A stretch of 64,000 nt of DNA from Actinostola sp. cb2023 (lineage: Eukaryota; Cnidaria; Anthozoa; Actiniaria; Actinostolidae). A model generated the notes under the pieces. That model did not search any database, was not told the origin of the DNA, and worked only from the letters and a program-made list of their open reading frames with translations. Both the position numbers and the translations under genes were made by a program. Positions 35,270 through 47,821 of the stretch are shown here, one piece after another; position 1 is the stretch's first letter; each line of letters begins with the position of its first letter. The stretch spans positions 124,001 through 188,000 of the forward strand of contig JAUJYZ010001532.1 in assembly GCA_033675265.1 (NCBI GenBank). Reading direction: 5' to 3'.

Positions 35270-35860
35270 TAATCGGACGAGGAAGATCGCTGTATTTTTT
35301 TGCAAATACGTTGTCTCAAAATAACTTTCTCTGCTTCGGAACCAACGTGAATCGACGAAGATCGCTTTTACAAATGCATTGTCTTGTATTTTCTACTTGC
35401 GCACAATCTCTCAAAATAACACACTCTACTTGTGAACCAACGTGATGGTCGGTCGACAAAGATCGCTTTTACAAATGCATTGTCTTGTATTTTCTACTTG
35501 CGCACAATCTCTCATAATAACTCACTCTACTTGTGAACCAACGTGATGGTCGGTCGAGGAAGATCGCTTTTACAAATGCATTGTCTTGTATTTTCTACTT
35601 GCGCACAATCTCTCATAATAACACACTCTACTTGTGAACCAACGTGATGGTCGGTCGGCGAAGATCGCTTTTACAAATGCATTGTCTTGTATTTTCTACT
35701 TGCGCACAATCTCTCAAAATAACACACTCTACTTGTGAACCAACGTGATGGTCGGTCGGCGAAGATCGCTTTTACAAATGCATTGTCTTGTATTTCCTAC
35801 TTGCGCACAATCTCTCAAAATAACTCAGTCTGCTTCGGTCGAGCTAGAAGATCGCTTTTT
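35270..35860. repeat. 101-bp satellite
   Basis: Five to six tandem copies with period 101 (GATCGCTTTT at 35360, 35461, 35562, 35663 and about 35764). Each contains TACAAATGCATTGTCTTGTA and CCAACGTGATGGTCGGTCG. Confidence 0.93.
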
Positions 35861-36029
35861 TTCACTCAAGGGAAACTGACACATGTATAATGTGGTCTTC
35901 ATTACTAATCGCGCTCATTCTTGTAATTGTTGCTTGAGAGTTACTCGATGTACTTTATCGTTTTTATTACACACGTCTTTCTGTTAGACACCAGTTGTGC
36001 AATGCACTTTATGCCAAGTGTTGTTATCA

Positions 36030-36255
36030 CGATCTATATCCCCATTTTATTTATTTATTATTTATTATTAATTAATTAATCTTTCTATTAATTAATTAAT
36101 TTCTATTTCTATTTACGTATTTCTCGAGTGTCCCCAATTAGCCTGTAAAAGCTAAATACATTGACACTGCAATAAAGTTGTTGTATTATTAATATTGCGC
36201 ATCATATCTATTATTATATTATTATTATTCTATTATTATTATTACGCAATTATGG
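36030..36255. mobile_element. Probable non-LTR retrotransposon 3' end
   Basis: CCCAATTAGCCTGTAAAAGC followed by TTGACACTGCAATAAAGTTG and an (ATT)n tail resembles the 3' UTR of cnidarian LINEs. No reverse transcriptase frame is attached, so it is at most a 5'-truncated remnant. Confidence 0.4.
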
Positions 36256-36368
36256 ATGCAGCGAATTGAATTTTTGAAAGTCTGTTTTACCCAGGGACCT
36301 CAGAGGGTTTGAATTAGCCTCCTTCGCAGGCATCTCCTTCTAACAGTTTTTAAAAACTTCAAAGTACA

Positions 36369-37345
36369 AACATACCTTTAGTGCTGTGATTTATTCACAG
36401 GGTATAAGAATTAGACGCATTGTGTCTGACGATGAGGTGTTTAAATTAAGGCTTGATGATCTTGCCGAAGCTTTTGTTAACAGCGGTTTTAATGTTAGCT
36501 TTGTCAAACAGATACTTAATAAGGTCGCGCAAATGCCTCGTACATTAGGCTATAATGCTCGTAGCAATGAAGAGAAGGTCATTGTTCCCTGGGTAGTTAC
36601 CTATGGTCCGGGTTCCAGGGAAACAGGGGATTTTATTAAGAAAGGGTCTAAAATATTAGACAAGTCACCATCTTGGCAAACGTTAGGAGCCAAAGTCATG
36701 CTGTGCTCACGGAGAGCTCCTAATCTTAAAGATATTTTGTATAAGCGGAAACATTTCTCACTATCTGTACCAGGAGAAGGGCTAGGTACCCACCCTTGTG
36801 GAAGTAACAGGTGTGCATCATGTGGTTTAACCACTTCCTCTGACACCTTTACCAGCACCAGTGACGGTCGTACATACAGTGTACGGTGCAGGGCCACTTG
36901 TACTTCCAGTGTGTGTGGTGTATCTGGCTACATGCATCTACTGTCATATACAATATGTAGGCAACACTACACAGATGCTACGTGATAGAATAACAGGTCA
37001 TCGTAATAGCAAAGCTTCAGCGCTATATTGCCATCTCGCCCAACATGGATCCGAGTTTAATAAGTGTTTCAAATTTACTGTGATAAGTCATACATCACCT
37101 AATAACTTATTGGACGAAGAAACAGCATGGATAAACAAATTACGCACAGGGGAGCCTGAGGGCCTCAATAGAGTGGATCCCTGTGCACTACGCACAGGGA
37201 TCCCAATTTAGATCTAGGTGTTCGCTGCCACGCTTTTTAGTCATATCACTGTATCACTGACGAGGGCTGTTAAGCCGAAAGGCCTCTGATATAAAAGAAG
37301 ATCTCCTTGTAACAGTTTTCTGTTGTCTCTCTATATATTAAAGTT
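36369..37345 (+). pseudogene. Penelope-like element fragment A (RT C-terminus + GIY-YIG)
   Basis: A 5'-truncated Penelope-like retroelement. The frame from 36386 encodes the region downstream of the reverse transcriptase core (short recognisable stretch RRIVSDDEVFKLRLDD, then TYGPGSRETGDF and a Cys-rich HPCGSNRCASC linker). A second frame to 37211 encodes a GIY-YIG nuclease-like domain with QYVGNTTQMLRDRI, GHRNS and the catalytic-Glu region LLDEETAWI. The two parts are in different frames near 36900, so the copy cannot make a full enzyme. It is nearly identical to the copy at 53412-55540. The RT catalytic core is absent. Confidence 0.85.
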
Positions 37346-37623
37346 CTGGAGAGACTGGAAGGAGGCAAAAAAGACGCTCTCATCCCCAGTCTTCCTCGAT
37401 TGGATACCCAGTCCTCCCTCTTCCTCTTGCTACCACAGGATGCCCAATCCAATCAAACTCAGAGGTGTATCAGGGAGTGAAGGAGTAGCTTGTAGAGGAG
37501 GCTAGTATTTTGTTGCATGCTTCGTTTGTTCATTTTCTTTTCCTATACTAGCATTCAGTGTACTCGAACTCCGTTCATCATCATCATATATCGTTTACAT
37601 ATCTTTTAGCAAGCTTCACAATA

Positions 37624-37940
37624 GACCTTTTTACCGATACGGCGGCCACTTTGGATTCTATTGTTTTGGCTAAAACATTATGGGATGCTCAGGGTGCAAA
37701 TGACCCAAAAACTGTAGAGAGTGGAGTCGCGTCAATATATTATTTTTCTATGTCACTCCAGCCATAGTGTTGTATGACTTAATATCTACATGTGTTGTGT
37801 ATTGTTGTATAATTTTGTACAAATTCATTGCTTTAAATTAGGTTTTCGTAGTTTTTCATGTCAGAAGGTACTAGCTTGCACCCTGGGCATCCCATAATTT
37901 CTCCTTAATTCAAGATGGCCGCCGTATCGGTAAAAAGGTC
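37624..37940. mobile_element. 317-bp MITE with TA duplication
   Basis: GACCTTTTTACCGATACGGC at the left end and its reverse complement at the right end, flanked by TA (37622-37623, 37941-37942). TA duplication fits Tc1/mariner-like MITEs. No coding sequence. Confidence 0.75.
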
Positions 37941-38268
37941 TATTTCAAGAGACCACTTTACTATCAAAGATAGCGGCGAATTATGTACTGCATTTCAATA
38001 AACTCGGTTCCGGTTGACGCTATGCTTATCCAGAGGAGCGCGCGCGCGTCAACTTTTAATTCATTAATTAAAATTATCTACTAGATAAGGCCGACGGATA
38101 GCGCTATCCACCCTTTGAAAAACCGTTATAATACAGGCTAAGAAATGCCAGTGATTCGATTGGTCGTGAGTAGTGATATTTCAGCGTGATTTCGTCGTCA
38201 GTTTCCGTGTGAATAGGAAACCTACGGTACCGTTACACTCAAATGGCTTCCTTTCTGAACCTATCGTA

Positions 38269-38413
38269 AAGGCGCGGACACACGATGCAACTTTTCTTGC
38301 AACGTTGCGCGCAACAGTTGCAGAAGTAGGATCGAGTTGCATCGTGTGACACCCCAAAAAACTCTTGTTGCGCGCAACGTTGCAAGAAAAGTTGCATCGT
38401 GTGTCTGGGCCTT
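38269..38413. mobile_element. Hairpin MITE
   Basis: ACACACGATGCAACTTTTCT plus TGCAACGTTGCGCGCAAC on the left are matched by their reverse complement on the right (about 38366-38404). The 145-bp element can form a near-complete hairpin. Confidence 0.8.
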
Positions 38414-38460
38414 GACTTTCTCTTCACTTTCCAAGCGTGCAGAGCGTGCAGATGCATCTC

Positions 38461-39533
38461 ATCAAGAGAAAATGAGGTAAGAGAAGGAATCTCCCGAATT
38501 GGGCTCTTGACCCATCATGTGCCCCGTTAATTCTATTTTTTAGAATGCTCAATCTATTTTGGGAACGGAACGTGATTGGTCAGATCATATAAGGCGAGGT
38601 CGCGGAGGCCGTTACGCACGGCTTTGAATGAAAAGTCAAAATTGAGCGAAGTGAGCGAAGAAAATCTTCTCAACTTTCTCGAACATTTTACAAATTTTTA
38701 CTTCAAAACTCAATAAAGGATTTTACCAAATTATCCTTTTTGGATTTGACTGAAATTATTGTGAATTTGGGACACTTGAGACGATTCTAAATAGAGGAAA
38801 CAGCTTCAGATTGCCATCTCCTTCGACAAAGAAACTGACCGATAAGTGCAAGGAATCGTTTTATTGTAGCCGTCTTGTAGGACTGCAGATGGTTGAATTA
38901 AATTTTCAGTCCACAATATGGCTGGTGCTTCAAGGTTTTGGTGATGTTAATGGCTCTTGTAAAGTTTCTTTCGTGTTTTCCAACCTGAGAATAACGCTTG
39001 GACTTCGTAATTGTTGAATACAAGTGCCGGTAAGACCACATTAACTTCAGTTAGACGGTTTGTTTTCGTGATTGCTTTGACTTTGTTCGTTGTGTAGTTT
39101 TAATATATTTGTAGCACCTTAATTTTGCTCAAATCGCCTGAGTATTCGTAAAATCCTTCAATGAGTCTTAGAGAATTAAATTGTGGCATTTCTCAGAGAG
39201 TAGCCGACGATATTTGTTTCGCTCAGTTTTGTATTTTTATTCAGTTCATTTGCAGACTTTGCATGTAAACATCGTAGAAATCGTACGACCACTGCTTTGT
39301 TATCTTGGAGCAGAAGTCGGTGTAGTCTTTCGCTTTTCTTTTTAATGGCAAAAAAAAAAGTTTTTGAAGGGAAAAACCAAGGTAAGGTTGAGCATTTTAA
39401 AATTCTACAAGTCAAGAGTGGTTGCGCGGGCATGGTAGCTAAAGCTAAAAATAGATCGAGTTCTAAAAATAGAATTAACGGAGCACATGATGGGGTACCA
39501 GGGATTCCTTCTCTTACCTCATTTTCTCTTGAT
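38461..39533. mobile_element. 1.07-kb TIR element
   Basis: The left arm 38461-38549 (ATCAAGAGAAAATGAGGTAA ... CCCGTTAATTCTATTTTT) is repeated inverted at 39445-39533. Arms are about 88 bp with a few mismatches. CTCATC occurs next to both ends and may be part of a duplication. Frames inside (68-135 codons) show no transposase. Confidence 0.7.
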
Positions 39534-39599
39534 CTCATCCAATCAAGCTCTTTCAATACGGCACGACGCCGTGACTTTCCCACTCAAACGAAAACGACT

Positions 39600-40330
39600 T
39601 TATAGTTTTGCGCGTGGGTATATCGGTTTCCATGTCTCGTGAAAAAATAAATGTAAAAATAAAAATAACGAAGCCCGACTACTGGAAACTTAAACACGTT
39701 TTCTTTGACATTAGTGACAAATCTTTATATAGGTTTGAGTAGCGTCAAGGAGAATACGTTTTTTGTCTGACATTTCTCCCTCGTTAAACCATGTTTTCCT
39801 CTAATAAACGTAAACACGCCCACCTCCCTCCCTCCCTGAGGCTATCGCTTGTTTATGAGTCAGTCATTCAGACACGGTCATTAAACTAATAATTAATAAT
39901 GACATATAAGGCCTGTTTCAAACGCCGTACTTTTCAAGAGCCTTTCTTAATATACTCCAGTTTCGCGTTGTTTAGAGATGACCGCTGTCCTTGACAAGAG
40001 ACGCATTTGTACAGGCTTATAGCCTTGATTCAGAAACCAGTCCGTGCAATTCAAAAATGTTTCTATTGTTTTATGTCAACATTTTTTCGTGTTCTTGTTG
40101 ATATTTGTGAATAATTGACACTGATTCGAGGCTAACCCTGTACAAATGCGTCTGTTGTCAATAAGTACAGCGGTTTTACAACGGGATCTGTGAACGCGAA
40201 AAGGGACTATTAATTTCCAGTAGTGTGCTAAATAGAAAACATTATTTGTTCGTTTGTTTATTATTATTACGACTTTATTTTCTATCCGTCTCTTATTTTG
40301 TTAATCCGCGATTTTCTTAATTTTTTTTCC
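39600..40330. other. Intergenic, nothing recognised
   Basis: AT-rich unique sequence without credible frames. Confidence 0.4.
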
Positions 40331-40339
40331 TGTGCACTA

Positions 40340-41095
40340 CAGCTGACCGTTTTTAATGCAGGCGCATGTACAACAGCTGGCCGTTTTTAATGCAGGCGCT
40401 TGTACAACAGCTGGCCGTTTTTAATGCAGGCGCTTGTACAACAGCTGACCGTTTTAATTGCAGGCGCTTGTACAACAGCTGACCGTTTTAATTGCAGGCG
40501 CTTGTACAACAGCTGACCGTTTTAAATGCAGGCGCTTGTACAACAGCTGACCGTTTTTAATGTAGGCGCATGTACAACAGCTGCATGACCGTTTTTAATG
40601 TATTGCAGGCGCATGTACAACAGCTGGCCGTTTTTTTAATGCAGGCGCTTGTACAACAGCTGACCGTTTTTAATGCAGGCGCTTGTGCTACGTTTTAAAT
40701 GCAGGCGCTTGTACAACAGCTGACCGTTTTAATTGCAGGCGCTTGTACAACAGCTGACCGTTTTAAATGCAGGCGCTTGTACAACAGCTGACCGTTTTTA
40801 ATGTAGGCGCATGTACAACAGCTGCATGACCGTTTTTAATGTAGGCGCATGTACAACAGCTGACCGTTTTTAATGTAGGCGCTTGTACAACAGCTGACCG
40901 TTTTAAATGCAGGCGCTTGTACAACAGCTGACCGTTTTAAATGCAGGCGCTTGTACAACAGCTGACCGTTTTAAATGCAGGCGCTTGTACAACAGCTGAC
41001 CGTTTTTAATGTAGGCGCATGTACAACAGCTGCATGACCGTTTTTAATGCAGGCGCACATGTACAACAGCTGGCCGTTTTTAATGCAGGCACTTT
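40340..41095. repeat. ~33-bp satellite
   Basis: About 22 copies of GTACAACAGCTGACCGTTTT plus TAATGCAGGCGCTT. Some units carry a 4-base CATG insertion after CAGCTG, recurring at regular spacing, so larger blocks were duplicated. Confidence 0.95.
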
Positions 41096-41246
41096 GGTTG
41101 GTTGTTTCACAGTCAGGCAGTCCAATCTCTATTATTAGCATATCGCAGTACGACAATAGAGTCAACTTTCAAGCGATCTACGTGTTCAATAAATGTCTCC
41201 AAACTTAATCTGAGTGTCTCATTTATCATATCAAGACAATATCATC

Positions 41247-42908
41247 CAGGGGCGTAGCGTGCTTTTTTTGCAATGTACGCACATAGGAACGAGCGCCGAA
41301 GGCGTGAGCTTCTAGGGGGGTCAGGGGGCATGCCCCCCCCTGAAAATTTAGAAATCTAGAGCCTTGGAAATACCATTTTCTTCGTTTTCCAGCGGACTTT
41401 CTCGCTACATAAATACATAGTAAAATGCATTTATCACTCAGTTTTATGGGGGGATTTATGTAAAGGTTGTGTAAAGGATTTATGTAAAGGTTGTGTAAAT
41501 GATTTATGTATAGGTTGTGTAAAGGATTTATGTATAGGTTGTGTAAAGGATTTATGTTAAGGTTGTGTAAAGGATTTATGTTAAGGTTATGTAAAGGATT
41601 TATGTAAACGGATTATATATACCGCTACCGTTATATATAGCGATATAATAATCCGAGGCGAAGCCAGTTTTTTGGTATTTATTTTGTTTGAGACTGTACT
41701 AACTACAATCATCATTATACATGCCTACAATGACTGACTGAAAGGGGAAATTTATTGGGGAGACAATCCATCGCGTAAAATTGCCCAAGAAATCAGGTCA
41801 TGACCATGTTTTTGGTTGAATGACAAAGATAAAACATTTCAATAACTTAAAAACATTAAGAAAAACAACCCTGTATTTTTCTCCCCCCAAAAACGTGTTT
41901 AAATATTTTTCCGAGGCAGAATTCGCAAGTTCCCGCGAGAAAATTTTAAATTAGCGCCCAATCCCCACTCGGCCAATCCTCCTGGATTCTCGGTCTTTTT
42001 CAGTCAAATTTAATCGATCATCTAAGGGAGTCTAGGACCTGAATACTTGGTTTCCCTGTGGAATAGAGGCTTGGCTACCAACTTTTCAAAATGGCCGAAG
42101 AAAAATAGCTCTACAACATCGAGAAACGTGGACAGTTTGGCGTGTTTCGCTACCTTCTTGCTTGGCGACAGATCAGCGACTGCTTGAACTAAACCTTTTG
42201 AAAATCGCTTGTTATATTTATCCTACCAAATGTCAAATATGGGGATTAAACAAAGCTATACAAGGTTAAGAGAAACCCATGATAGACTTTTTCCTTCTGG
42301 TCACTCGCGAAGCACAATGACAGATATTTCATCGTACCTTGGGACATTTCATACTGAATACGCCATTCTTCCTCCGATTCTACTGTAAAAAAATCGCATG
42401 ATCGACCGGCAGCAGGAGAATATAAATGGTAAGCGGCTTTTCAGTAGTTGTTTGCCTTTTATTTCCCGTGATAGACTTTTTCTCTTGGAGCTTGTTTACA
42501 TTTATTTTATTCAGTCAAAAGTAAAGACGCGTTCAAAGTTCTTGTATTTTTTATTGGCCGTGAGCTCTTACGGTGAAAGGAGAGACTGGTGACTTATGCT
42601 AATGTACGAAAAATCCCGGATGTGACATCCAATTTTACGCGATGTGACGAGCGGCGAAGGCGCGAGCTCGTAGGGGGATGCGGGGGTATATGCTCCCCGA
42701 AAAATTTTGAGGTATAGGGTCTCCAAAATAGCATTTTCCTGCCTTCTGTGAGTAGTTTCCAGCAAGTAATCTGCCGTCAGCTGTTAAGATTTTGTCTTAG
42801 ATTTCATTTTATTTTAAATATTTTAATGTTTTTTATAATATATATATATTAAGGATTTTAAATTGTACGCACGTGCGTACGTGTGCGTATATGCACGCTA
42901 CGCCCCTG
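41247..42908. mobile_element. 1.66-kb TIR element with 5-bp duplication
   Basis: Left end CAGGGGCGTAGCGTGC and right end GCACGCTACGCCCCTG form perfect 16-bp TIRs, flanked by TCATC on both sides (41242-41246, 42909-42913). CAG-starting TIRs recall hAT-type elements, though those usually give 8-bp duplications. A GGGGG...CATGCCCCC foldback lies just inside the left end and a related GGGGG-rich segment near 42670-42700. It contains a 24-bp minisatellite. No transposase was recognised. Confidence 0.65.
41449..41612. repeat. 24-bp minisatellite GGATTTATGTAAAGGTTGTG
   Basis: Seven tandem copies, alternating GTAAAGG and GTATAGG, lying inside the TIR element. Confidence 0.85.
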
Positions 42909-43009
42909 TCATCTGTTCTATTTCTTCTACTGTCACTTACTTTGGGATTTGTCGAGGGAAAAGGCTTATTTTCAGGGGGTTTTCTATACCCTACCCACAT
43001 CACCTAAAA

Positions 43010-43232
43010 AATGGATGGATGAAAAAAAAAGTCGCGAATGGAAAAAAAGTCGCGAATGGAAAAAAAAGTCGTAAATGGAAAAAAAGTCGCGAATGGAAAA
43101 AAAAGTCGCAAATGGAAAAAAAGTCGCAAATGGAAAAAAAAAGTCGCAAATGGAAAAAAAAGTCGCAAATGGAAAGCCAAAAGTCGCGAATGGAAAAAAA
43201 GTCGCAAATGGATAAAAAAAAGTCGATCACCG
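43010..43232. repeat. ~18-bp minisatellite AAAAAAGTCGCGAATGG
   Basis: Twelve copies with variable A-run length (GTCGCAAATGG / GTCGCGAATGG). Frames reading KSRKWK or FHLRLFF are artefacts. Confidence 0.92.
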
Positions 43233-45300
43233 TACTTTAGCTCGATTGATTTCAACGTGCTCTGTCCCTCGTTGCCATGGCAATGCTATTGATAGCCATC
43301 AATCTAAAATCAATATTGGTATAAATTTCAGATTGATACGACTTTATAGGGAATATTGTTTGAGTATGGTTATAAATAACTGCTCAGAAACACGGCTTAA
43401 AATCTTTAATTCACTTTTGTTGAATAGGTGAGAATTATTTTAAATAATCACAGAGTCAGTTGGCCAAGTGAAAGCAGAGATTCTACGTAAATCATATACT
43501 ATAGAAAGATGTAAGCAGTGTTCTTTACCTAGATTTTTTTCTCGATTTTGTGTCGTATTTTCGATTGTCGCATTATTGCACCTGTTTGACCCAAAAGAAA
43601 ACATGAATAATTAACCTTCTAAATACTGCACTACATAGAAACAAAGTCAGTTCATTCAAGTTGAACGTATAGACTGAACCGCAGTTATGACAACCGACAA
43701 CTGTAGCCTCGTCCACGCCAATACGATTTTGCTTTTCCAAAAAAAACGTATCAAAATATTCGCGTTTTTGCAGCGCTTTTGCCCCGTGCACTGCTACATG
43801 GATGCGCTTTGAAAACGCTTACTCCTTCAGAATTAAAATCTTCTCCTTACAAAGTTGAAATGGACTTGTGTCAGTTCCTTCTTTTTCTAAATTTAAGAGC
43901 CACTTCAAACTTTAATAAGAAACGTTTATTCAAAATATGAAATTCTAGATCAGTCGTGATGCCAGCGTTGTTTTCAAGTCTCGCCACTTAACTAACTTTG
44001 GAAAGTGGATTTTTTGAATGTATGCGTTTTCGATGGAAACGTACGTTCCGAGTTTTCGACCATTTTAGGGTAAGCTGGGGTAAGCGCAAGTCGCCGATGT
44101 GTGCGTTCAACTGGCTTTTTTTCTTTTCATTAAAATTCCATAATCTTTGGGGAGAACGTTTTTGAAAACAGGTGTATATTTCATTGGTCATATTCATTAG
44201 ACTCTAATAATTCATGAGGAAAACACAATAGAAATCCGTGGAAGAGCTTGTATTTATGATACAAAATCGTCTTGATTTGCACAGACTTTAACTTTGATTT
44301 TCTCGGCCAAACTTACTGCTATCTTGAAAATTATATTTTTGTATACATCTCGGGATATGATAAGTCCGATACAATATTCGTTGTATATATCTCATACAAC
44401 ACGGCTGCTCATATTGTATCTATTACATATAATATTTTTGTAAGATCTTTTCAGTTCAAGTGGTAGAATAATTCGTAATAGTAAAATTATTGACTGCACT
44501 TTTTCGATTTCTCAATTATTTTGTTTTTAAGCACTTGTAGTCGGCTGTAATTAGGACACTCACTAGAAAGCCTGAAAAGCCAAAAACATCAGTGTTCCAA
44601 ATAAATCACATCCTCTTTATGCTCAGTTCTTGAGTCTAGAGTTTGACGTACTTCCAATCCAATTAATCAAGTAGCTTCTCCAAGTCAAAATTCATCAATT
44701 CTTTTTTGTCATCAATTATCTGGTGAGTCATGCAACTATCACTGCGATTTAGCGGTCTTTTGAATAAGTTAATAATCCCAATTGTGAGAATGGCAAGTGT
44801 GATTCCATGGAATCAATAAGTGGTCGAAAAAAATACCAAAACTTCATGAACAATTAATTTCGCTTCAGCTGTGCAGTGACGATAATTGCGCAGACTCAAA
44901 TGAAGTAAACAAACGCGATTTGTCCCAGTCAGCATGGCTTTCTTTATCTTTTAAATCTGAGTTCCGCCTTCCTGGCGCCTTTAAATATAATATATTTTAA
45001 TATATTTAAACAAACTCTCGGATCCTTTGTACGCTATAATCCACGTTTAACTGCCAAATTGATATCTAGCACAATAGACAACACGACATATATTAATCTC
45101 ACTGGGTTTAGTACCGTCGTTTGTGGTTTAAACACATTGATTTATTTAATTCATTTTTTTGGATTCACAGCCGAGATTTTCTGTAAGGTGATTTCCAGCA
45201 AAAGATATATTACACGCTTGAATGAAGTTTCGTTATTCCTACCTATATATAAGCATCGTGTAGGCCGTCGATTAAATGATGTGATTTAAGTTTGTATATG
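43233..45300. other. Intergenic, no gene recognised
   Basis: AT-rich unique DNA. Short frames lack recognisable features. It includes the 3' flank of the minus-strand GPCR. Confidence 0.4.
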
Positions 45301-46299
45301 TCATGTTTTGAAGCAAACGGGAATCACATTTTTCACTCCCTTGCGAAATGTCTTGCTGCACAGAAAATAAATGAACGGGTTGATAGCACTGTTCAGGTGT
45401 GCTACGAGAATGACTGTAAATCTAAAGTTAATCTGCGAGCATGGAAGGTTTAAACGCCACTTAAAACACAGAAGGAATGCGTAGATGAAGAATGGGGTCC
45501 AACACACGAAGAAGGCCGTGACGAATATCATGGCCATGATAGTGATCGTTCGGTTCCTTTCCTGTCGCCTTCTTCTCTGCGAGCAATTGCATCCTGGAAT
45601 GTTCAAATGCTGCAGCTTGTACACAATTGCGGAGTAGATAAGTATAATAAGGACAAATGGCAAAGCGTACAAGATTGTAAATATCGAGACGAAGTAGATT
45701 ACAGGTATAGTCATATTCCATTTGGGATTACTGCTGCTCCACACAGGGAGACAAAAGTGTTTTCCGTTAGCTTGGACCACCTTGAACACGATGAGGTACG
45801 GTGTGTGTAGAAGGATAGCCAAAACCCACGTACATCCAAGAACGGCTCGTCTCATCTTTCTGGAGTTGAGAAAGCTCTTGCGTTCGGGATATACCACCGA
45901 GACGAAGCGTTCTATGGCTATAACAACCAGACTTTCGATCGAGACAGCCGTAGAGATGTCTTGCAAAAACGTCGCTAGTTTACAAGAGAGCGAGCCTACT
46001 GTTCCATCCAACATCCATGTCAAAGGACCGTTCATGATCTCCCCGATAGCGCGAGGAAACGCAAATAAGGGCAGCACCAAATCCGATATCGCCATGTTTG
46101 CAATGAAGTAAAACACTATTGAGCGAAGGTCTCGACTTTTGTGGAAGACGACCAAGACCAGGGTGTTTCCAACAAGACTCAGTAGTGAAATGGTTGTGTA
46201 AGCCATCATCTTGATGATCGTCGGAGCGGAGAGGTCTTCCTTGTCGGGTAGAGAACACGTCGTCACAGAGTTGTTCGCTGTAATGTTAGAAACAGCCAT
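45301..46299 (-). CDS. Rhodopsin-class GPCR, neuropeptide-receptor-like
   Basis: Intronless 332-residue seven-transmembrane receptor. A short N-terminus holds two sequons (NIT, NNS). TM1 reads LLSLVGNTLVLVVF, TM2 NMAISDLVLP. TM3 starts at the disulphide Cys and ends ERF (CKLATFLQDISTAVSIES, IERF). Extracellular loop 2 supplies HFCLPVW. Intracellular loop 3 has the basic run QRRRRQERNR. TM6 keeps the canonical CWTP and TM7 a full NPFIYF, so unlike the other GPCR here the switch motifs are intact. The C-tail is very short (about 20 residues) and Cys-containing, a possible palmitoylation site. It belongs to the same anthozoan peptide-receptor group; ligand unknown. The start is the first Met and leaves a 30-residue N-terminus. 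Confidence 0.93.
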   Translation of the reverse strand: MAVSNITANNSVTTCSLPDKEDLSAPTIIKMMAYTTISLLSLVGNTLVLVVFHKSRDLRSIVFYFIANMAISDLVLPLFAFPRAIGEIMNGPLTWMLDGTVGSLSCKLATFLQDISTAVSIESLVVIAIERFVSVVYPERKSFLNSRKMRRAVLGCTWVLAILLHTPYLIVFKVVQANGKHFCLPVWSSSNPKWNMTIPVIYFVSIFTILYALPFVLIILIYSAIVYKLQHLNIPGCNCSQRRRRQERNRTITIMAMIFVTAFFVCWTPFFIYAFLLCFKWRLNLPCSQINFRFTVILVAHLNSAINPFIYFLCSKTFRKGVKNVIPVCFKT

Positions 46300-47815
46300 G
46301 ATATTAACTCAAAGTTCTACGTTATAATTGACTTAAATAGTACTTGATCGCGTTTAATTCGAATGCCTTGTCGCCGGCTACATTCGATTCGGCGATGCCG
46401 TGCAACTATGTCTCTATCTTGCTCGCCGCTCCTATGTGATGCTGCCGAAATCCTGGGATAATTCTCTGCCTTTGTGGTCGATCGTATTTTGTTTTTAAAC
46501 GCTAAGCACACTTGCTAGAGTTGCTTGCTGTTAGCAAATGGACGAGTTCACAGTAACGATGAAATATCCGCACCAAGACGCCAGTGAGCAAATGGGCAAA
46601 ACTCATTTGTTTTAACACTAGAAGTGTGAATGATGCCCTTAAGGTGTTAGGAACAGACACACCGCGCACGGGCGGTCTGATTGTTTGTTGATATGGTGGC
46701 AGCGATGGGTTCGCACAAGGAAAATATTGGTTCGACTTAATGCCTCAATCCCCTATACTCGTAGTGTATGTTTGCGACTCACGTACACAAGTGTTCGGGT
46801 TCAAGTGTCATGTGTGGTGTGCTCTAGGGTATATTATATATATATATACATATGTGTCCATAGATGCTTCGATAACAATAGCCCTACAGGGGTAAGACTG
46901 CACAAAATAACCCAATCGTGTTTTTATGGCTTCTACTTGTTTGTATCATATCGCTACATGTCATTCAATTATTCATTACCTTTCAACTCGTCGCATGGGA
47001 CTCACACCTGTCTGTAAACTGATTTAATGAGATTGTGGTGCTTTGGTCATACGTGGTCGAGTCAAAAACACAAATCGTCTCTCAGAAATACCTAGATTTT
47101 ACAGATTTTTTCAAACTTTCGACTCGAATGAGTCTGTGATTTACAGCTATTTCAAGAATGTTTTCTTGTGAATACTAATGAAATATATGTTCAATTATAT
47201 GTAAAAATTCTGATGAATTTACCGTGTTTAAATAAAGTTTTATTGTTACAATCTCTATATTATTATTATTACATTTTGAACTGCCCTCGTGTTAAATTAT
47301 AAAGAGTATTTTTACAAGCCAAAACCAGCCTAATCCAATGTAGTTAAGCAACGTTACCATAATATAGCCAAAGTAACAATGATACAAATACAAAATTAAT
47401 TTGAATCTCGGAATGAGAATGTCTGAAATTCACGAGACGGTCTGAACTGAATCACGATTACCGTAAGTAGTCTATTGTATCGGTTGCGAACCCGCTTTCT
47501 TGTCCATTTATCTGTAATTGTTTGTAACGACCATTTCGGCAGCCTATTAAATTCAGTCGGTAACTAAGACTGAGTCGAGTAGCTAGAATAAGTAATGAGC
47601 CGGCTGTGATTGTGGTTTGATATACTTCGCGTGTTACTCTGAGAAGGAACTATAGCAACCATTGATACGTGAGTAATCGAGGTGCGAGCGATCTATTTAA
47701 ATTAAAGTCTCAGTTCTGTTATTCAAGATGTCTCACGGGTTGGACTACAAGTACGAGAATTGGATGACTGGGGGATGAATGAATAAATATAGATACATGA
47801 ATGGATGAATATATT
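46300..47815. other. Intergenic upstream of GPCR 2
   Basis: Unique sequence. A short (TA)n run lies at about 46830-46850. No gene recognised; an AAATAAAGTTTTATTG word near 47230 may be a retroelement tail. Confidence 0.4.
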
Positions 47816-47821
47816 ATACAA

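Noticed and set aside
39176..39605. 102- and 135-codon frames
   Set aside because: They lie across the arm of a TIR element and show no transposase motifs.
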